Assembly (NCBI RefSeq): GCF_000512915.1
Contig: NZ_CP007034.1
Span: 1,178,001-1,242,000, forward strand
Length of the DNA stretch: 64,000 nt
Direction: 5' to 3'
From: Barnesiella viscericola DSM 18177
GTDB lineage: Bacteria; Bacteroidota; Bacteroidia; Bacteroidales; Barnesiellaceae
Positions 18,159 through 26,382 of this stretch are shown one piece after another. The stretch's first letter is position 1; every line of letters starts with the position of its first letter. The translations under genes and the position numbers were made by a program. The notes below the pieces were generated by a model. The model searched no databases, had not been told where the DNA came from, and saw only the letters and a list, made by a program, of their open reading frames with translations.

Positions 18159-18887
18159 ATGATTTCACGCGAACAAATACGCAACTTGCTCAACGGGGTG
18201 TGCGACCAGCCCATCACCCGGGCCGACGCCGACCAGATGGCCGCCGACTACCCCTACTTCACCGTGCCGCAACTGCTCTATCTCAAATACACCCCCGGGG
18301 CCATGCCCGACGAGCGTCGCATTCAGCAGGCGCTCATTCAGGCCAGTCCCGACGAGCACCTGGAAACGGTTCTCGACATCGAGGGCGAATCGTTTGCCGA
18401 CCTCTACCCCAAGGCTCCCCACACCGATACCACCATGCAGGCGATTGACCTCTTCCTGGGGACTTACCAGAAAGGAGGCAAACTCCCCACCGAAGATAGC
18501 CTCGACAAGCTCATCGCGGGCAGCGTGCTGGCCCAGGCCGACTACATGAGCCTGCTGAAAGACGAGCAACCGGCCACACCCCAGCCCGAACGGAAAGCCG
18601 CTCCGGCTCAGCCAGCCGTCGAACGCAAGCTCGAAACAGGACCGACACCCACCCGAAAGGCCACGGCCGAACGGGGGAATGCCCCGGCTGTACCGCCCGC
18701 CGACACGGCTACCGACGATACCTTCTTCACCGAAAGTCTGGCCAAAATCTACATCAAACAGCGGCGATATGAGAAGGCTTTGCAAATAATTAAAAAATTA
18801 AGTTTGAAATATCCAGAAAAAAATATTTACTTTGCAGACCAAATAAGATTTTTGGAAAAATTGATTATTAACATAAAAACAGAATAA
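18159..18887 (+). CDS. conserved TPR-like protein of the lptE-secG cluster, function unknown
   Basis: 242 residues, no signal peptide. An N-terminal helical region (residues 1-130) is followed by a proline/alanine/threonine-rich linker (about 140-190). The C-terminal segment (ESLAKIYIKQRRYEKALQII) looks like a single tetratricopeptide repeat with a final helix. The last 100 bp are much more AT-rich than the rest. It is tightly spaced between lptE (4 bp) and secG (6 bp). I know of no function; a scaffold role near the envelope-secretion genes is only a guess from position. Confidence 0.75.
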   Translation: MISREQIRNLLNGVCDQPITRADADQMAADYPYFTVPQLLYLKYTPGAMPDERRIQQALIQASPDEHLETVLDIEGESFADLYPKAPHTDTTMQAIDLFLGTYQKGGKLPTEDSLDKLIAGSVLAQADYMSLLKDEQPATPQPERKAAPAQPAVERKLETGPTPTRKATAERGNAPAVPPADTATDDTFFTESLAKIYIKQRRYEKALQIIKKLSLKYPEKNIYFADQIRFLEKLIINIKTE

Positions 18888-18893
18888 CAGAAA

Positions 18894-19289
18894 ATGTCAG
18901 TAGTATTAACCGTTTTTATCATCTTGGCTTCGTTGCTGATGATAGGCATCGTATTGGTACAGAAATCAAAAGGGGGAGGCCTTGCTTCCAATTTCGCATC
19001 ATCTAACCAGATTATGGGTGTTCGCAAGACCACCGATTTCGTAGAGAAAGCCACTTGGACACTGGCTGTCGTAATCATGGTTTTAAGCATAGCTACCGTA
19101 TTTGTATCGCACAACAGTCAAACCACTTCCGGTTCGGAAATCAAAGACGTAGTAAACACCGAGGCTCCTGCCGCCCTCCCCGGATTCGAAACTCCGGCTA
19201 CCGGCAACCAAGCTGCTCCGGCTCAACAAGCCCCTGCTCAACAGGCTCCTGCCCAAGAAGCACCGGCTCAGGAGACTCCGGCCCAGTAA
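18894..19289 (+). CDS. secG: preprotein translocase subunit SecG with Ala/Pro/Gln-rich tail
   Basis: SecG helps SecYEG move proteins across the inner membrane. Two hydrophobic helices (about residues 2-23 and 52-72) surround the family motif QKSKGGGLASNF. The 131-residue length is longer than the usual 75-115 because of a C-terminal tail of imperfect APAQQ/APAQE pentapeptides from about residue 98, exposed outside the membrane domain. It is the last gene of the regulator-lptE-TPR-secG run and is followed by a terminator. Confidence 0.93.
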   Translation: MSVVLTVFIILASLLMIGIVLVQKSKGGGLASNFASSNQIMGVRKTTDFVEKATWTLAVVIMVLSIATVFVSHNSQTTSGSEIKDVVNTEAPAALPGFETPATGNQAAPAQQAPAQQAPAQEAPAQETPAQ

Positions 19290-19317
19290 TCACGCGATTC
19301 AAACCTGACTTTATACG

Positions 19318-19357
19318 ATGCCCGAACCTACTATGTGTACGTTCGGGCATTTTGTTT
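19318..19357 (+). terminator. intrinsic terminator after secG
   Basis: The 10-bp stem ATGCCCGAAC (19318-19327) with GTTCGGGCAT (19341-19350) is followed by TTTGTTT. Confidence 0.85.
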
Positions 19358-19378
19358 CAACCATAATCCCCTCACACT

Positions 19379-20257
19379 ATGAACGACACGAAAAAATTCT
19401 GGAACCTGTTCAAGCGTCACCGCGACAAGGAGCTATCGGCGGCCGAAAAAGAGAAGGAGCGGGCCCTGCAAACCCAACTCGGGAAGCTGGCCCGCAACGG
19501 TATAGCTTTCGACTTCGACAAAGGGAAGGTATTGCCCCGGCAATCGAAATTCGGAGGTCGGCCCACCCTGCCCACCTCCTGGCAATGGCCCCGATACACC
19601 AACGAATATGGCGAAGAACGGCTTCTCCCCTTTCTCCTGCAAATCAACTGCGAGGAGCTGGCACCCTGTGACACCGACAACCTGCTGCCGCATGAGGGCA
19701 TGTTCTACCTCTTCTACGATCTTGCAGACCAACCCTGGCTCAACAGCCCGGGAGCCCAACTGCTCTACACACCCACCCCGGCGGCCGAATTGACTCCGAC
19801 CGAATATCCCGATGGCCTGGCCGATACCCAACGCCTCCACGAGATGGGGCTCAAATTCTCCAATTACCCGTCCATACCCGACTGGGACGACTATAACAGT
19901 CTGCTCGGTGGCGACGACAACGCCAGCAACTATACCGACTGGGACATTATCGAGCCGCAATTGGAGAGCTGGGGATACCCTGCTGTCGAATCGGACGGGC
20001 GCCTGCTGGGATACGCCCGGTTAATCCAGAACGGGATTGCCGAGCTATGCGAATCGAGAGCCCGGGGTGACAAGCCGGAGAGTTACAGCCCCGAGTCGGC
20101 CCGCGAATGGATATTGCTACTGCAACTCGACAGCGTCGACGAAGCCGAGGTCGAGGTCCCATTCGGCGACTGTGGCAGCCTCTATTTCTACATCAGGCAG
20201 AGCGATCTGAAACGCCGCGACTTCTCCCACATACAGTTCGAGATGCAATGCTATTAA
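19379..20257 (+). CDS. DUF1963 (YwqG-like) protein
   Basis: 292 residues, soluble, no signal peptide. The pattern FGGRPTLPTSWQWPRY, then LPFLLQINCEEL, GMFYLFYDL and, near the end, LLQLDS with CGSLYFYIRQSDL is that of the YwqG/DUF1963 family, whose biochemical role is unknown. It is preceded by the secG terminator and followed by a strong one, so it is transcribed alone. No clear -33/-7 pair was found in the 22 bp between, so its promoter may lie inside secG or the terminator region. Confidence 0.85.
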   Translation: MNDTKKFWNLFKRHRDKELSAAEKEKERALQTQLGKLARNGIAFDFDKGKVLPRQSKFGGRPTLPTSWQWPRYTNEYGEERLLPFLLQINCEELAPCDTDNLLPHEGMFYLFYDLADQPWLNSPGAQLLYTPTPAAELTPTEYPDGLADTQRLHEMGLKFSNYPSIPDWDDYNSLLGGDDNASNYTDWDIIEPQLESWGYPAVESDGRLLGYARLIQNGIAELCESRARGDKPESYSPESAREWILLLQLDSVDEAEVEVPFGDCGSLYFYIRQSDLKRRDFSHIQFEMQCY

Positions 20258-20321
20258 AACCGTAACCTGATACCTCTCCACACGAGAGAGAGTTCCACTG
20301 ACATTCCCCATCTACAAACCA

Positions 20322-20356
20322 AGAGGGCTCGACGGCAAACCGTCGAGCCCTCTTTT
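20322..20356 (+). terminator. strong intrinsic terminator after the DUF1963 gene
   Basis: A perfect 14-bp stem (20322-20335 with 20340-20353) with a CAAA loop is followed by T residues. It also lies downstream of the convergent lipoprotein gene and may stop both. Confidence 0.9.
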
Positions 20357-20453
20357 GTTCCCTTTCAAAGGGAGGAACTTGTCCCAATATATTATGAATA
20401 GAAGGAAATAGCCGGGCTATCCGTCAGACAGCCCGGTATCGAATGGTCTGAAA

Positions 20454-21260
20454 TTAGTCTTGAAGCATCCAGCCCAAATCTTCATAGCGGACGAAGGTGG
20501 CTGATTCTTTCTGGCGAGAACCCTCTTTCACACCGTTCAGAATGCGACCGAACGGAGTCACGTCGCTATACTCATAGATATACTCGCAAGAGGCCTTGCC
20601 GTTCTTCATCATCTCTTCGGGGCAGAATATTCTCTGAATCTTCACAATCTTGTTCTTGTGCGACAGGAAAGTACACATATCAATGTGCTGTTTAGCCTGA
20701 GCAGCCTCATACTCGCTCATGTCGGCCGTTGCTGTTGCAGTGGGATAGGTATCGGGATCCATCACGTCGCCATCGGCAGGAGTTTCGAGATTACTCTGCG
20801 CGGCCGAACCCGTGTTGCTCAGGTCGTCGCCGGGAGCTACATTATCCTCGGGATAGCTCTCGTCCGACTCTTTTACCTCCATATCCTTGTCGACAATCTC
20901 GGTCACCGGTTTGCTTACGACATATTTCTTTCCCTCTTCGGTGAGGTTTACCGTTACGAAATAGTGGTCATACTGTCCTGCATACCAGCCTGTACGCGTC
21001 TCGACAATCAAGTCGACCTTATAGTCAATCACCCCGGCTGCCGCCAATTTTTTCAGTTGGAAACGGGCATCGGCATCGTCCAACTCGTAATAACCCGTAT
21101 TGAGTCTTACTACCTGACTACTGTCCTGAAACATAACCAACTGATCTTCCAATGCGCCTTCGGCACTACCTTTCGACAACGAATCACTTCCACAGGAAGC
21201 GAGCATGACACCACAGATTCCTACCAGGGAACCCATCAAAATTCTTGATGCTTTTCTCAT
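20454..21260 (-). CDS. unrecognised lipoprotein
   Basis: 268 residues. The signal peptide ends in the lipobox MLASC (Cys23), so it is lipid-anchored. After it comes a roughly 100-residue region with a WYAGQYDHYFVTVNLTEEGKK stretch, then an acidic low-complexity part (about 125-180), then a conserved-looking C-terminal part (KIQRIFCPEEMMKNGKASC, containing two cysteines). It is transcribed alone and no family is recognised. The C-terminal segment RILNGVKEGSRQKESATFV is plausibly structured. Confidence 0.7.
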   Translation of the reverse strand: MRKASRILMGSLVGICGVMLASCGSDSLSKGSAEGALEDQLVMFQDSSQVVRLNTGYYELDDADARFQLKKLAAAGVIDYKVDLIVETRTGWYAGQYDHYFVTVNLTEEGKKYVVSKPVTEIVDKDMEVKESDESYPEDNVAPGDDLSNTGSAAQSNLETPADGDVMDPDTYPTATATADMSEYEAAQAKQHIDMCTFLSHKNKIVKIQRIFCPEEMMKNGKASCEYIYEYSDVTPFGRILNGVKEGSRQKESATFVRYEDLGWMLQD

Positions 21261-21474
21261 AACGATTAAATTAAAATTTGTGTTTTTATACTGACAAACG
21301 GCTCAACCCGTCTGCTCTTTCTTGTTTATCACACTTGCAGTCAAGATTATCAACGCATCAAGAATTCGACACATCGGTTTAGCGATTTTTCAGTCCCCTT
21401 TCTTATCTTACGTCTTTACTATCCAACACCATTTGACGAGTCGGTTAGTCCCCCCCCAACTGCTATCGATATAG

Positions 21475-21505
21475 CAAAGTTAATGTTTTTTCAAATTATA
21501 TCACA
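21475..21505 (-). promoter_or_regulatory. possible promoter of the lipoprotein gene
   Basis: The 378-bp gap between this lipoprotein and recA holds no gene. On the minus strand a -7 TAACTTTG (21475-21482) has a weak -33 TGTG 19 bp away. A TGCTAT/ATAGCA inverted repeat (21461-21476) touches the predicted start, and a run of eight C (21450-21457) lies in the roughly 200-nt leader. Confidence 0.4.
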
Positions 21506-21578
21506 TAAAACCATAAAAAAATACGCAAGAAAAATAAACTTTTATTACACCCGTCACCGGCTCTCATTTACATAGCAA

Positions 21579-21611
21579 GGGGCAAGCCTCTGATTTCTAT
21601 CGGCTTGCCCC
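21579..21611 (-). terminator. hairpin downstream of recA
   Basis: Stem GGGGCAAGCC (21579-21588) with GGCTTGCCCC (21602-21611). The T tract on the minus strand is short, so it may be an imperfect terminator. Confidence 0.65.
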
Positions 21612-21638
21612 CTCTACATACTGTTATTCCATGATTGC

Positions 21639-22682
21639 CTACTTGGCCGGTTTCAAAGCCTCCATGATGGCGGCTTCGAGCTCGTCGGCCAACTCGGGAT
21701 TATCTTCCACACACTTCTTGGCGGCATCACGACCCTGTCCCAGCTTGGTATCGCCATAGCTGAACCACGAACCGCTCTTCTTGATGATACCCTTGTCGAC
21801 ACCCAGGTCGATTATCTCGCCCGAACGCGAAATGCCTTCACCAAACATGATGTCGAACTCGGCCTTGCGGAAGGGAGGAGCCACCTTGTTTTTCACCACC
21901 TTCACGCGGGTCTGGTTACCAATCACCTCGTCGCCGTCTTTGAGCTGGCTGATGCGGCGAATGTCGAGGCGCACCGAAGCGTAGAATTTCAAGGCGTTAC
22001 CGCCGGTCGTCGTCTCGGGGTTTCCAAACATCACCCCAATCTTGTCGCGCAACTGGTTGATGAAGATGCAGGTAGTGTTGGTCTTGCTGATGGTTGCCGT
22101 GAGCTTGCGCAACGCCTGTGACATGAGTCGGGCCTGCAAACCCATCTTCGAGTCGCCCATGTCGCCTTCGAGTTCGGCCTTCGGGGTCAGAGCCGCTACC
22201 GAGTCGATGACCACGATGTCGACGGCCGACGAACGTATCAGCTGGTCAGCAATTTCGAGGGCCTGCTCCCCGCTGTCGGGCTGCGAAATCCACAGATTCT
22301 CCACATCGACCCCCAGCTTCTCGGCATAGAAGCGGTCGAAAGCGTGCTCGGCATCGATGATGGCGGCGATACCGCCCGCCTTCTGGGCCTCGGCAATGGC
22401 ATGAATGGCCAGCGTCGTCTTACCCGACGATTCGGGACCGTAGATCTCGATGACACGTCCGCGGGGATAACCGCCCACGCCCAATGCCGCATTCAGCGCG
22501 ATAGAGCCGGTGGGAATCACAGCCACCTCCTCGACCGAGTCGTCGCCCAGTTTCATGATGGCGCCGCGGCCGTAGCTCTTCTCGATTTTATCCATGGCCG
22601 CCTGCAAGGCTTTCAGCTTCTCCGACGGCACCGGCACCCGCTTTCCGGCACCGGCATTAGTTTGCGTTTGTTGTTCTTCCAT
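21639..22682 (-). CDS. recA: recombinase A
   Basis: A 347-residue DNA strand-exchange protein for homologous recombination. Walker A is GPESSGKTT (about 79-87), followed by [15 protein letters not shown] and Walker B ([20 protein letters not shown]). The DNA-binding loops contain [16 protein letters not shown] and [17 protein letters not shown]. The length is standard and no intein is present. It lies 19 bp downstream of bcp and has no promoter of its own in that gap, so it is expressed from the repeat-borne promoters upstream of bcp. Confidence 0.99.
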   Translation of the reverse strand: MEEQQTQTNAGAGKRVPVPSEKLKALQAAMDKIEKSYGRGAIMKLGDDSVEEVAVIPTGSIALNAALGVGGYPRGRVIEIYGPESSGKTTLAIHAIAEAQKAGGIAAIIDAEHAFDRFYAEKLGVDVENLWISQPDSGEQALEIADQLIRSSAVDIVVIDSVAALTPKAELEGDMGDSKMGLQARLMSQALRKLTATISKTNTTCIFINQLRDKIGVMFGNPETTTGGNALKFYASVRLDIRRISQLKDGDEVIGNQTRVKVVKNKVAPPFRKAEFDIMFGEGISRSGEIIDLGVDKGIIKKSGSWFSYGDTKLGQGRDAAKKCVEDNPELADELEAAIMEALKPAK

Positions 22683-22701
22683 AATCGTTCCTATTTTTTA
22701 T

Positions 22702-23166
22702 TTACTTTTTCAAAATCTGTGCGGCGTGGTTCTTGGTATCGACCTTCTCGATCACATCGGCAATCACACCGTTCTCGTCGATGATAAAGGTTGTGCGCAC
22801 GGTTCCCATGTAGGTGCGGCCCGCCATCTTCTTCTCGCGCCATACCCCGAAAGCCTCGTTCAACGTCAACGCCGTGTCGGCAATCAGCGGGAAAGGCAAC
22901 GCCTGCTTCTCGATAAACTTCACGTGCGAAGCCTCGCTATCCTTGCTCACCCCCACCACGGCATACCCGGCAGCCTGCAAGTCGGCATAGTTGTCGCGCA
23001 GGTTGCAAGCCTCGGCCGTACAGCCGGGAGTATTGTCCTTGGGATAGAAATAAAGTACCAGTTTGCGACCCGCAAAGTCGCTCAAACGTATCTCTTTGCC
23101 CGATTGGTCCACTCCCAATATCTCGGGAGCTTTGTCTCCTTGTTTCAGTGCCATAATCTTATCCAT
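22702..23166 (-). CDS. bcp: thioredoxin-dependent thiol peroxidase
   Basis: A peroxiredoxin of the Bcp/PrxQ class, 154 residues, that reduces hydrogen peroxide and organic hydroperoxides in the cytoplasm. The active-site block YFYPKDNTPGCTAEACNLRDNY carries the peroxidatic Cys (in PGCT) and the PrxQ resolving Cys five residues later. VVGVSKDSEASHVKF is also typical. M5 (MALKQGDKAPE) is an alternative start. It is the first gene of a two-gene unit with recA, linking oxidant defence with DNA repair. Confidence 0.96.
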   Translation of the reverse strand: MDKIMALKQGDKAPEILGVDQSGKEIRLSDFAGRKLVLYFYPKDNTPGCTAEACNLRDNYADLQAAGYAVVGVSKDSEASHVKFIEKQALPFPLIADTALTLNEAFGVWREKKMAGRTYMGTVRTTFIIDENGVIADVIEKVDTKNHAAQILKK

Positions 23167-23179
23167 TTAATTCATTATG

Positions 23180-23211
23180 TAAAGATAGTGATAGGTGAGA
23201 GTAGTGACAAA
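23180..23211 (-). promoter_or_regulatory. proximal promoter of bcp-recA
   Basis: -33 TTTG (23208-23211), 20-bp spacer, -7 TATCTTTA (23180-23187). A second pair with the same 20-bp spacing, TTTG then TACCTTTG (23263-23270), lies 83 bp further upstream. Confidence 0.75.
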
Positions 23212-23270
23212 CGAAAATGCAATTTTCAGGTTTGGTCCTACCGAACCGAATCCTATCTCATTCAAAGGTA
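23180..23270 (-). repeat. second copy of the promoter-bearing repeat, upstream of bcp-recA
   Basis: Read on the minus strand, one 83-bp unit runs from the -7 box TACCTTTG (23263-23270) through GATAGGATTCGGTTCGG, the inverted repeat GAAAATTGCATTTTC (23213-23227), -33 TTTG (23208-23211) and CTACTCTCACC to the next -7 box TATCTTTA (23180-23187). The 15-nt inverted repeat is identical to the first one of the array at 16130-16144. A third, more diverged -7 box, TATCTTTG, lies at 23356-23363. Confidence 0.8.
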
Positions 23271-23373
23271 CGAAAAGGAGAGCACAGCGGCAAACAATTT
23301 ACTCATCAACTGTCAAAAGCGATACGTGAATCGTCTCTCTCCCTTTCGGACAATACAAAGATAGCACCACACC

Positions 23374-23392
23374 TGCGCATATCTTATGCGCA
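23374..23392 (-). promoter_or_regulatory. perfect palindrome at the distal bcp promoter
   Basis: TGCGCATA-TCT-TATGCGCA has perfect 8-bp arms with a 3-bp centre. It covers the place where the -33 box of the distal TATCTTTG (23356-23363) would be. It has no T tract, so it looks more like a protein-binding site than a terminator. The binding protein is unknown. Confidence 0.55.
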
Positions 23393-23432
23393 AGTAAGTT
23401 AATAAAAGTTTAATACATAATAACCCGGAAAC

Positions 23433-24542
23433 TCACGACTGCTTCTTGTAGGTGAGGGCCGCCACGGCATTGAAGAGCCCGGCAAAGCCCAGCAGAGCGA
23501 CATACTGCGGCCACAGCTCCACAACCGAAGCGCCTTTGAGATAGACGGCCCGCATCACCGTGACAAAGTAGCGGGGCGGCAACAGATAGGTGATGTCGCG
23601 GGCCCAGGCGGGCATCGACTCGATGGGGGTAAGCAGTCCACTCATGAGCACAAAAATCATGATGAAGAAGAACATCACAAACATAGTCTGCTGCATGGTC
23701 GAGGAGCGGTTGGCAATGATGATGCCCAACCCCGACATGGTGAGTATGAAAAAGAGGGCGGCCAGGTAGACGGCTCCTACCGAGCCGGCAGGCGTGAGCC
23801 CATAAACCCACCAGGCCAACAACATGGCGAGGGTAAGCACCACAAAGCCGATAATCCAGTAGGGTATGAGTTTGGCCAGCGTAAAGAGGAATCGGCTCAC
23901 CGGAGTGACGTTTATCTGCTCGATGGTGCCAAACTCCTTCTCGCTCACGAGATTCAACCCGGGCAGGAAGCCGCAGATAAGTATCAGCAGGATAATCATC
24001 AGGGCAGGCACCATGAAATAGGGATAGTTGAGTGTGGGGTTATACCGGTTCTGCACGGCAAAGAGGTCGGCCTGAACCACGGGCGACTGCTCCTGCCGCA
24101 CCTCGGTGAGGGCCTGCTGCACGATTTGAACCATATACTGCGACCCCAAACCACCTTTGAGGGCATTGGTCCCGTTCACATCGATGCCGATGCGCCGGGG
24201 CGAACTACCGGCGAGCGAGAGCTCGAACGATTCGGGAATGGAGAGTATCACATCGGCCTTACCGGCTTCGAGCGTGGCATAGGCCTCCTCGTAGCTCCCG
24301 GTCACCCCCCTGAGGGTAAAGTAGTCCGACGCCCGCAACTTCTCCACGATACGGCGCGAAAGTTCGGAGTGGTCGTTGTCGACCACCGACACCCCCACAT
24401 GACGCACGTCCATCGTCGCCACCCAGGGAATAACCAGCATCACCAACAACGGGAAGAGTATCACCATCTTGGGCATAAAGGCGTTGCGTATGAACTGCCT
24501 AAACTCCTTTTCGAGTAAAACGCGCAAGGTTCTCATCGTCAT
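23433..24542 (-). CDS. ABC-2 type exporter permease (YbhR-like)
   Basis: 369 residues. One N-terminal transmembrane helix (about 25-45), a large periplasmic domain (about 50-170) and five C-terminal helices (about 175-365) form the ABC-2 membrane fold. KEFGTIEQINVTPVSR, just after the second helix, is the coupling segment found in YbhR/YbhS-type permeases. It is the last gene of the exporter operon and overlaps the other permease by 4 bp. It would pair with that permease to make the inner-membrane channel. Confidence 0.92.
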   Translation of the reverse strand: MTMRTLRVLLEKEFRQFIRNAFMPKMVILFPLLVMLVIPWVATMDVRHVGVSVVDNDHSELSRRIVEKLRASDYFTLRGVTGSYEEAYATLEAGKADVILSIPESFELSLAGSSPRRIGIDVNGTNALKGGLGSQYMVQIVQQALTEVRQEQSPVVQADLFAVQNRYNPTLNYPYFMVPALMIILLILICGFLPGLNLVSEKEFGTIEQINVTPVSRFLFTLAKLIPYWIIGFVVLTLAMLLAWWVYGLTPAGSVGAVYLAALFFILTMSGLGIIIANRSSTMQQTMFVMFFFIMIFVLMSGLLTPIESMPAWARDITYLLPPRYFVTVMRAVYLKGASVVELWPQYVALLGFAGLFNAVAALTYKKQS

Positions 24543-25636
24543 TCGAGTTTATCGTTAAACTTTTTGAGGGCCACCCCCACCAGCACCACCGTCATGGCCA
24601 GCAGAATCACACTCTCCTGCCACACCGCCGGGAACGACTGCCCGCCAATCATCAGCTTGCGCACCGCTTCGATATACCAGCGGGCAGGAATTACACACGA
24701 GACGGCCTGCAAGATGCCGGGCATATTCTCGACCGGGAAGAGCATGCCCGAGAGCATGATGACCGGCAGCATGAGCAGCATACCCGAGACGAGTATCGCC
24801 ACCACCTGCGTGTGTGCAACGGTCGAGATGAAGAGCCCCAATGCCAGCGAGAGCAGCAGGTAGAGCAGCGAGAGGCCCACCAGCCCGGCAACAGACCCCG
24901 TCATGGGCACGCCCAGCACATAACGGGCCAGCAGCAGAATGACGGTGAGGTTGAGGCACGAGAGGAGGAAATAGGGTATCATCTTGGCCGAGATAATCCA
25001 AATGGGACGCACCGGCGAGACGAGCAGCACCTCCATCGAACCGCTCTCCTTTTCGCGCACAATCGAGACCGAGGTCATCATGGCGCAGATGAGGATAAAG
25101 ACGAGTCCCATGAGTCCGGGTACGAAATTGTAGGAGCTCTTCATCTGCGGATTGTAGAGGATACGCACCGCCGGAGCCGAGTCGACCGTCACCGAGCCGT
25201 CGGCCTGGAAAGCCCGTTGCAGGTAGACCAGTCCGGTACCGGCGTTGTTGGGGTTCGAGGCATCAAGAATGAACTGCACGGCCGCCTCGTCGACAGCCCC
25301 GGCAGCGGCTTGCTCGACCAACCGGTCGTAATCGTCGGCAAAGACCACCACGGCCGCCGCCTGTCCGCTGCGCAACACCCGGTCGATGCGCGACTGGTCG
25401 ATATACCCCTTGAAGGTGAAATAGGGATTGACGCGCATGCGCTCGACCTGTTGTCGCACCGCCTCGGTGCGGTTGGGAGCCACGGCAAAGAACTCGATGT
25501 TGTTCACCTCGGTCGAGATGGCAAATCCGAAGAGCAGCACCTGCACCACCGGCATGAGCAGCACGACAAGCATCGTGCGCCGGTCGCGCAGAATGTGCAG
25601 CGTCTCTTTCTTGACAAAATGTAAAAAACCACTCAT
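24539..25636 (-). CDS. ABC-2 type exporter permease (YbhS-like)
   Basis: 365 residues from the ATG at 25636, which stands 2 bp after the stop of the upstream ATPase gene; the much longer open frame upstream is an out-of-frame reading of that ATPase. Architecture matches its partner: N-terminal helix (about 21-42), periplasmic domain, then five helices, with REKESGSMEVLLVSPVRP as the coupling segment. DRRTMLVVLLMPVVQVLLFGFAI is the conserved first helix. Confidence 0.93.
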   Translation of the reverse strand: MSGFLHFVKKETLHILRDRRTMLVVLLMPVVQVLLFGFAISTEVNNIEFFAVAPNRTEAVRQQVERMRVNPYFTFKGYIDQSRIDRVLRSGQAAAVVVFADDYDRLVEQAAAGAVDEAAVQFILDASNPNNAGTGLVYLQRAFQADGSVTVDSAPAVRILYNPQMKSSYNFVPGLMGLVFILICAMMTSVSIVREKESGSMEVLLVSPVRPIWIISAKMIPYFLLSCLNLTVILLLARYVLGVPMTGSVAGLVGLSLLYLLLSLALGLFISTVAHTQVVAILVSGMLLMLPVIMLSGMLFPVENMPGILQAVSCVIPARWYIEAVRKLMIGGQSFPAVWQESVILLAMTVVLVGVALKKFNDKLE

Positions 25637-25638
25637 AG

Positions 25639-26382
25639 CTATTCCCTCCGTTTTGCACCCCGGGCCAAGATGCGGAACACCTCGTCCATCGACCCGGCCC
25701 CAAACTTGCTCTTCAATTCGGCCGGAGCCCCCAGGGCCTCGATTTTGCCGTCGACCATAATCGACACCCGCGAGCAATACTCGGCCTCGTCCATATAGTG
25801 TGTGGTGACGAAGACGGTTGTACCGCCTGCCGCCGCCTCGTAAATCATCTCCCAGAACTGTCGGCGAGTCACCGGGTCGACCCCGCCCGTGGGCTCGTCG
25901 AGAAAAACCACCTCGGGCCGGTGCAACGTGGCTACCGAGAAGGCCAGCTTCTGTTTCCAACCCAGCGGGAGAGCCCCCACCAGCGTATCGGCTTCGCTCC
26001 TGAAATGGAGCCGGTTGAGCACGGCCACCGTGCGCCGCAGCGTCTCGTAACGACCCAGACCGTAGATGCCGGCATAGAGGCGTATGTTCTCGCGCACGGT
26101 AAGGTCGTCGTAGAGCGAGAACTTTTGACTCATGTACCCGATGTGACGCTTGATCTGCTCGCCCTGCCTCACCACGTCGAACCCGGCCACCTGCCCGCTG
26201 CCCGAGGTGGGATAGATCAACCCGCACAGCATGCGCATGGCAGTCGTCTTACCGGCGCCGTTGGCTCCCAGAAAGCCGAATATCTCACCCCGCCGCACCT
26301 CGAAGGTGATGTGGTCGACGGCGGTAAAGCTGCCGAAGCATTTGCACAAGTCGTGCACCGATATGATTATGTCATCGCTCAT
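25639..26382 (-). CDS. ABC exporter ATPase with degenerate signature (YbhF second-half-like)
   Basis: 247 residues. Walker A is GANGAGKTT and Walker B is VVFLDEPTGGVDP. The LSGGQ signature is replaced by LPLGWKQKLAF, the form I recall in the second nucleotide-binding half of YbhF-type proteins, so it probably makes a heterodimer with the upstream ATPase. It overlaps that gene by 4 bp and is followed 2 bp later by the first permease. Confidence 0.93.
   Translation of the reverse strand: MSDDIIISVHDLCKCFGSFTAVDHITFEVRRGEIFGFLGANGAGKTTAMRMLCGLIYPTSGSGQVAGFDVVRQGEQIKRHIGYMSQKFSLYDDLTVRENIRLYAGIYGLGRYETLRRTVAVLNRLHFRSEADTLVGALPLGWKQKLAFSVATLHRPEVVFLDEPTGGVDPVTRRQFWEMIYEAAAGGTTVFVTTHYMDEAEYCSRVSIMVDGKIEALGAPAELKSKFGAGSMDEVFRILARGAKRRE

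Noticed and set aside
24539-26227. 562-codon reading as one fused protein
   Set aside because: The first 197 codons are an out-of-frame reading of the ATPase gene at 25639-26382. The true permease starts at 25636.
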